A program made the translations under genes and the position numbers. A stretch of DNA of 64,000 bases from NCBI GenBank assembly GCA_037951105.1, contig JBAMJV010008162.1, forward strand, positions 5,001 to 69,000. The letters run 5' to 3'. Under the pieces are notes generated by a model, which was not told the origin of the DNA, did no database searches, and saw nothing but the letters and a program-made list of their open reading frames with translations. Below, piece by piece: positions 59,230 through 64,000 of this stretch. Position 1 is the first letter of the stretch. Each line of letters opens with the position of its first letter. Source of the stretch: Echinarachnius parma. Lineage: Eukaryota; Echinodermata; Echinoidea; Clypeasteroida; Echinarachniidae.

Positions 59230-59406
59230 AGGCCAAGGCGTGGGCCGACGGGCTGGAGGAGAAGGAGGTCGACTCCTCGCTCATGATGCTGCGGGATCTG
59301 CAGATGTACTTGGCGGCCAGAAAATCGCAGGAGACCAAGTGCAAATTAGACTGCGGTAGTGGCAAATGCAGGGAGAATTATACCGGGGACTGGATATGCG
59401 CACGCA
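59230..59406 (+). CDS. Exon 2 of the putative secreted protein: LRDL repeat plus four-cysteine segment
   Basis: 177 nt between acceptor CCATGCAG and donor GTAAGT, phase 1 at both ends. The 58 whole codons read AKAWADGLEEKEVDSS, then LMMLRDLQMYLAA, RKSQETK, and a Cys segment with spacing C-x3-C-x4-C-x9-C (CKLDCGSGKC at its start, Trp before the last Cys). Third positions are strongly G/C while the introns are AT-rich, a good sign of coding. The segment could make two disulphides. RK after the helix might be a processing site. Frame choice is supported by all three exons sharing the LRDL motif in the phase set by the introns. Family not recognised. Confidence 0.6.
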
Positions 59407-59615
59407 GTAAGTTCAACATCCTCGGTATAGATATTAGTCTAGGGGGTAGTCAGCAAAATCCAAACTCGTTATGATTTGTCCTTTAATATCATGACGTCAT
59501 ACTATCCATTTCTCTGTTCAAAGTGGTGATCCTGTGTTAGCAACAAATGGAAGAGAAAGACTGATTTTCGGTCTGTCTATAGGGTGATGTTGCACTAAGA
59601 TTCAAATTGGATCTA
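59407..59615 (+). other. Start of intron 2
   Basis: Donor GTAAGT at 59407. Nothing further before the MITE. Confidence 0.5.
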
Positions 59616-60130
59616 TACAGGGTGGCCCAACAAAAACGGAACGGGGCACTTTCCAAAATATAGTAACAAATGTATTGTGTCTATCGGATAGGGTGTCTTT
59701 TCAAATGAGCAACGATACCAAGAACAGTCAATTGGTCGTGTAGTTTTTGTTTTAGGGCGCTGTGAGTGAGACCATGTCAGGTTCTTTTTTTGTCACTTTA
59801 TACCGATCCAGTGCTTGATACATCGCACGTACCGGGCGCGCCATTGTCAGTGTGCACTCAGCCGTGTACCGAGAGAATGGGCATGGTCGGTCAATAGTAT
59901 TGCGGGCAGGGAGTGCAATTTAACTGTCCTTGACAAGGTAAAAATTTACAAAAATTGGCCACTGACATGGCCTCACTCGCAGCGTCCTAAAACAAAAACT
60001 GCACGACCAAAATTACTGTTATTGGTATCGTTTTTCATTGGAAAAGACACCCTATCCGTACGTGGGACATAAATATTTTGGTACTATATTTTGGGAAGTG
60101 CCCCGTTCCGTTTTTTTGGGCCACCCTGTA
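59616..60130. mobile_element. Mariner-type MITE, CAGGGTGGCC family, in intron 2
   Basis: Ends TACAGGGTGGCCCAAC and GGGCCACCCTGTA, with TA on both sides. 515 bp, longer than the 407 bp copy at 7130 because the centre is fuller (TGACATGGCCTCACTCGCAG, GGGCATGGTCGGTCAATAG). It shares GATAGGGTGTCTTTTC and its inverse. Confidence 0.9.
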
Positions 60131-60461
60131 TAGCTATTATGGAAATCCGTTTAGTCTCTTTGTTTAAATGGCTGAAACAGTTCTATTGAAACGGCATATT
60201 GAAGTTTGATAAAATTAGTTAATTTTGTTATTGGAGCCTTGATATATACATTTTATTTCTTGGGGGTGGGGGGGGGGGGGTTTCAAATACTTATAGGTTT
60301 CATAAAACATTGATTATTTCCATAAATAGTGACACCCAAGAGAAAATATACGACTATGATTATTAGTGATGAGAATTTTGCACTTATCAGTAACAGTAAG
60401 CGAAAATGTCCGCGCTTGGCTCCCCTTTAATCATTGATCCGTCCTCCCCTCAACCACCCAG
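60131..60461 (+). other. End of intron 2
   Basis: G-run at 60265-60280. The acceptor CTCAACCACCCAG at 60461 follows a pyrimidine-rich stretch (CCGTCCTCCCCT). Confidence 0.5.
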
Positions 60462-60539
60462 GTGAAGATCTGCCAGGTGCCGAGGAGAACCTGCACCTCC
60501 GTGATCTCATGATGGCACTCCAGAAACTCAACACGCGAG
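60462..60539 (+). CDS. Exon 3 of the putative secreted protein: second LRDL repeat
   Basis: 78 nt between CACCCAG and donor GTACGT, phase 1 at both ends, so it can be skipped or duplicated without changing the frame. With the base carried over it encodes SEDLPGAEEN, then LHLRDLMMALQKL and NTR. Acidic residues precede an amphipathic helix with Leu/Met on one face. The same layout, acidic stretch then LRDLxMAL, is seen in exon 4. GC-rich third positions. The segment 36 bp after the exon is similar to intron 1 sequence. Confidence 0.6.
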
Positions 60540-61154
60540 GTACGTCACATGTATCATCATTAAAGGGATCATTGTCCAAATCCCCAAAAACTTACTTAGA
60601 ACTTTAGTGTTTCTCTCATACATGTCATACCTTGTTGTATTCGTATTGCCAATTACAAGCATAGAACCGGGGTTTTCGAGTTTCTCTTTTATTCGAAAGA
60701 TATCTACGAGTGAAGTATTCTCAAATTTGAACTATCCACTGGATACTTATAACTGTGTACAAAATCAGTGCAATGAGTTAGCGAATATCACTTTGCATTT
60801 TCCTTCATTACTTGACCATATCATATCCATTCAATGTGAAATTATCACACAACAGTCCGAGGACGTATCAGATTCACGAAACTACACATTATACCACTAT
60901 TCCTCACTAAGTACACATGCCAATAAACCTAGGCCGCGTCTTTAGTCCCAGACGTAATTAATAGTTATCGATCAAATTCGAATCCTAGGCCGCGTCTCTC
61001 GGATGGTGACGATAAAGGGTGGTCCCAGACGTAAATAATCATACTTGATTGAGTGCGTATGTACAAACCTAATAACGAACCAACATCTATATGATTATAA
61101 TGAATGTTTTGTCCTCCCTCTCCCCAACATCTCTCCTCCACCTCCTAGAATGAG
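60540..61154 (+). other. Intron 3 with segment shared with intron 1
   Basis: 60575-60860 resembles 53285-53600. A 112-codon + strand frame (60607-60945) crosses this shared segment. The related segment near 53285 is not open, so I do not call it coding. GGCCGCGTCT occurs twice (60930 and 60990). Confidence 0.45.
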
Positions 61155-61216
61155 ATGCCGAGCAGAAGCAGGACCTAGCTCTGCGGGACCTCCTGATGGC
61201 CTTGGCTGACAACTAG
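61155..61216 (+). CDS. Exon 4 and stop of the putative secreted protein: third LRDL repeat
   Basis: Using the second of two AGs (CTCCTAG at 61148 and AATGAG at 61154), the frame set by exon 3 continues as DAEQKQD, LALRDLLMALADN, stop TAG at 61214-61216. Using the first AG gives Glu then stop, removing the third repeat. The pyrimidine tract CCTCTCCTCCACCTCCTAG favours the first AG, so both isoforms are possible. The match of LALRDLLMAL to LHLRDLMMAL in exon 3 argues that the longer form is real. Confidence 0.5.
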
Positions 61217-62095
61217 TTAAGACCTGGTCCTAGGCTAAGAAGGCTGAAGTCAACGCAACTGAACCAACCTTTTCTTCCAGAAGGCTGCATTATACCCATA
61301 GCTATATATAGTAGCAGTGTAATTATTATAAGAATTGCATAATTGTTTATACTAAATACTAATTGTACTCGATTATATCGCGTAACGTGATTTCCAAGCG
61401 CTTTCCAGTTGTATCATTACCCGGGTATATCGGCCACATGACTCACAATTAATGCTACACACGACGTGCACTTTCCTCTCCCGTGGGAGCAATGCAGCCT
61501 CCCATGGGCCCCTACGTTGTATAATTATTATCGACTACACGTATGTAATACGGTCGTTCACCAACATCTACTTGTGTTTGCATTTAGCGTATTTGAATGT
61601 ATTGTGTCACTGTAAAGTAGACGTACATAATATAACACTTTACCACAGCAAACCCATGGTAGTACAGCTTTATAATAGCTGCTTCAATATTTAAAAATGC
61701 ATTATGGGGAACTAGTTGTAAAGTTGTAAATGTGAACAGTTTGATGTCTTTTATTTTTGCAATGGTGTCTTTTAAAACGGGTAAATGGAGATACGGTATG
61801 TGTATATGTTTTGTATATATTTTATATTGAGCACCTGGACCCCTGAAATACAGTTGATATAATGGTAATACCGGTACAGGATATTCACTCATGTGAAAGT
61901 ATATCATTACATCATGATTATGATTTCCTTTCAATTTAAAGCATCAATAGGATATTCCACAATAGTGCACTCTTTGCAGAAAAAAATGTAGGTACAATTG
62001 TATATCAAATTAAATAATAATTATATATTTGATGTGTTTCTCAAAGTAGATCTTAAAGCGCACATGTGTTCAATAAAGTAAATGTAAAACATATA
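61217..62095 (+). other. Candidate 3' UTR
   Basis: AT-rich sequence after the stop. The first good polyadenylation signal is AATAAA at 62072-62077, followed by a T-rich stretch about 25 bp on. Overlapping minus-strand frames here (for example 61584-61934) are not supported. Confidence 0.35.
62072..62077 (+). terminator. Polyadenylation signal AATAAA
   Basis: GTTCAATAAAGTAAATG in the candidate 3' UTR. It is placed as the gene end by position only. Confidence 0.35.
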
Positions 62096-62660
62096 ATTCA
62101 CATTTACATTTCATTATAGCATGGAACAGCCTACCAAAGTCATAAATAAAATATAAGCATTAATAGCTTTATATAACCGGTATTATATGAATGTCTCTCT
62201 GCTTTATATTGTATTAAAATGATGTGTTAAGGATACAGCGCTCCTTTTGCAGGCATATTCAAGTTCAGTCCCCATTCCTGTACATCAAATTGGTGACAGT
62301 TTAGTTAGCTAAGTGATAAAGGATTCAAATGATACCCCAACTATGTGTAATCATTCAGGCTTAATTCCACCATTCTTCATTGGTAATAATTATAATTTTC
62401 CTAATCTCAGAGAAAATAATCACGTTTCATCATAAAATGGATCTATCCCTTTGGTTTGTTGAACAAAAGTGCATTTAATATGTAGGTTGCAACGTCAACT
62501 ACAAACAAGACGTTCACTGATAATTCAAAGCGTCTGCAGTTGCCAGATTAATTCAATGGGCGCAGCGATTTGTTATGATTTCAAGATCTAAATGTCATAT
62601 ATTATTACAAGAAAACGCATATTTTCAAGTTCTAATTTTCCCAGGCTCACAAATTATAAA
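62096..62660. other. Intergenic spacer
   Basis: AT-rich. No feature supported before the F5 foldback. Confidence 0.4.
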
Positions 62661-63958
62661 CCCCTCAAAAAAAGTTCGGAAACGCAAGTTTGATCGATCA
62701 TATCTCTCATATTTTGTAATTAGCATATTCGAAATTGGTGTCACAATAAAGCCTCATTATATACCTTTTAAACGGTGCATTATGTGTAGTGATTATGCAA
62801 TTGGGGCGATTGCAGTAGCCCAGAGAATAGGGGGAGGCAGGAAGTGAAATGTCGCAAAATGGCTTAATGCATTTAATTTACGAGTACATGACTGTGCTGA
62901 CCAGTTTTTTGAAAGTTCACTTTCTATTGAATACTGCTACCGTTTTCATTCATCAAAATCATTGAATTTTGATACCATTTTAATGGAAATTATCTTTTCA
63001 TTACGATGGCATATTGATCGTAATGATTAGGCAAATGGGGGGTGTGTGCAGCGAACTGGAATATGGAGATGGGTCGAGTGTGAAATCAAACAAAAAGATA
63101 TGGAGTTGACACAAAATCAGAGCGTTGCATTTTTTTCGAGATTTTAGTAAAGGGCGGCTGCAGGGAGATGAATGTGGGGAGAGCCTCAAAAGTGACCCAT
63201 TTCAAAACGCTCTGATTTCAAGGCACAACTGAGTTACTATTCATGCGTTTTCAATTGAATTCTTCTCATTCATGGCCAACTTATTCAAGTCGCATTACAT
63301 CCTCCACACAATGGTAAAAGACACCGACAACAAATCAGAGCATTTTGAAATGGGTCACTTTTAAGGCTCCCCCACATTCATCTCCCTGCAGCCGCCCTTT
63401 ACAAAAATCATTATAAATTTTACATTTCCATACAGAAGAGTTGTTGGGCTTTTCCGTTTATATCAATTTGAATCATGAATATTTCATTTTAAATGCTAAA
63501 AAATCCTCCAAAAAGCTCGAAAAAATGCAAACGCTCTGATTTTCTGTCAACTCCATATTTTTTGTCTGATTTCACACTCGACCCATCTCCATATTCCGGT
63601 TTGCTGCGCACAACCCATTTGCCTAATCATTACGATCAATATGCCATCGTAATGAAAAGATAATTTCCATTAAAATGGTATCAAATTCAATGATTTTGAT
63701 GAATGAAAACGGTAGCAGTATTCAATAGAAAGTGAACTTTCAGAAAACTGGTCAGCACAGTCAGTGCACTCGTAATTAAATGCATTGAGCCATTTTGCGA
63801 CATTTCACTTCCTGCCTCCCCCTATTCTCTGGGCTACTGCAATCGCCCCAATTGCATAATCACTACACATAATGCACCGTTTGAAAGGTATATAATGAGG
63901 CTTTATAGTGACACCAATTTCGAATTATGCTTATTAAAAAATACGAGAGATATGATAG
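62661..63958. mobile_element. F5: 1.3-kb foldback near window end
   Basis: Left end CCCCTCAAAAAAAGTTCGGA. Arms of about 570 bp match closely in reverse complement, for example GAAATGTCGCAAAATGG, CGATGGCATATTGATCGTA and GGCGGCTGCAGGGAGATGAA with their inverses. The centre is near 63240-63290. The right arm stops at GAGAGATATGATAG, lacking the outermost 35 bp of the left. Noncoding. Confidence 0.85.
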
Positions 63959-64000
63959 AGGACAGAGAGGCTGCGACACTGGGAGAGATCATCCTGCATA

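Noticed and set aside
57683-59286. Frames of 165-189 codons rich in Met, Asp, Ile or His
   Set aside because: Products of the CAT microsatellites; all phases are open. Only the segment after the acceptor at 59229 has coding character, in a different frame from most of these.

Overview
The window looks like intergenic and intronic DNA from an animal nuclear genome, most likely a marine invertebrate and plausibly a deuterostome (echinoderm, hemichordate or cephalochordate). The phylum is a guess from repeat character, not from a marker gene. It is AT-rich, full of MITEs, foldback elements, microsatellites and long G homopolymers. It has no bacterial-style gene organisation, no rRNA, no CRISPR and no recognisable retrovirus-like or Polinton-like element. 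Nearly all open frames longer than 60 codons fall in low-complexity tracts or in repeats, and I do not treat them as genes.

Layout: 1-3060 holds two small DNA transposons and degenerate repeat. 3170-6540 holds a TATA-like site, two copies of a 350-400 bp segment flanking a 630 bp CCCT-rich tract, and a 1.4 kb minisatellite (unit about 34 bp) whose commonest units contain CCCTAACCCT. 7020-24590 is dominated by one long repeat family, called X here. It includes a tandem array of about 1.57 kb units (17.6-22.4 kb). An older X copy carries a mariner-type MITE, a TTAA-type MITE, a 5 kb foldback (FB1) and a self-nested TTAA element. Intact X copies elsewhere serve as empty sites. 26165-38010 is a tandem duplication (D1 and D2) of a unit of about 5-6.7 kb. 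The two copies have since diverged by a large deletion and by insertion of two different giant palindromes, P1 and P2. 38428-54778 is a run of foldback elements, several nested in one another, some with internal arrays of YY1-like, X-box-like or CGTGACGGAGATGAC motifs. 56342-58111 has TTAA elements and a hAT-type MITE with an exact 8 bp target duplication. 62661-63958 is another foldback.

The one credible host gene is on the + strand in the right-hand third. A GC-rich signal-peptide segment lies at 53049. Three GC-rich exons at 59230-59406, 60462-60539 and 61155-61216 are joined by introns that all have the same phase (phase 1). The predicted product is a small secreted protein with a four-cysteine segment and three repeats of an LRDLxMxL helix motif. 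I do not recognise the family. The link between the signal-peptide segment and the second exon is inferred, because the splice phases do not match directly and an exon may be missing.
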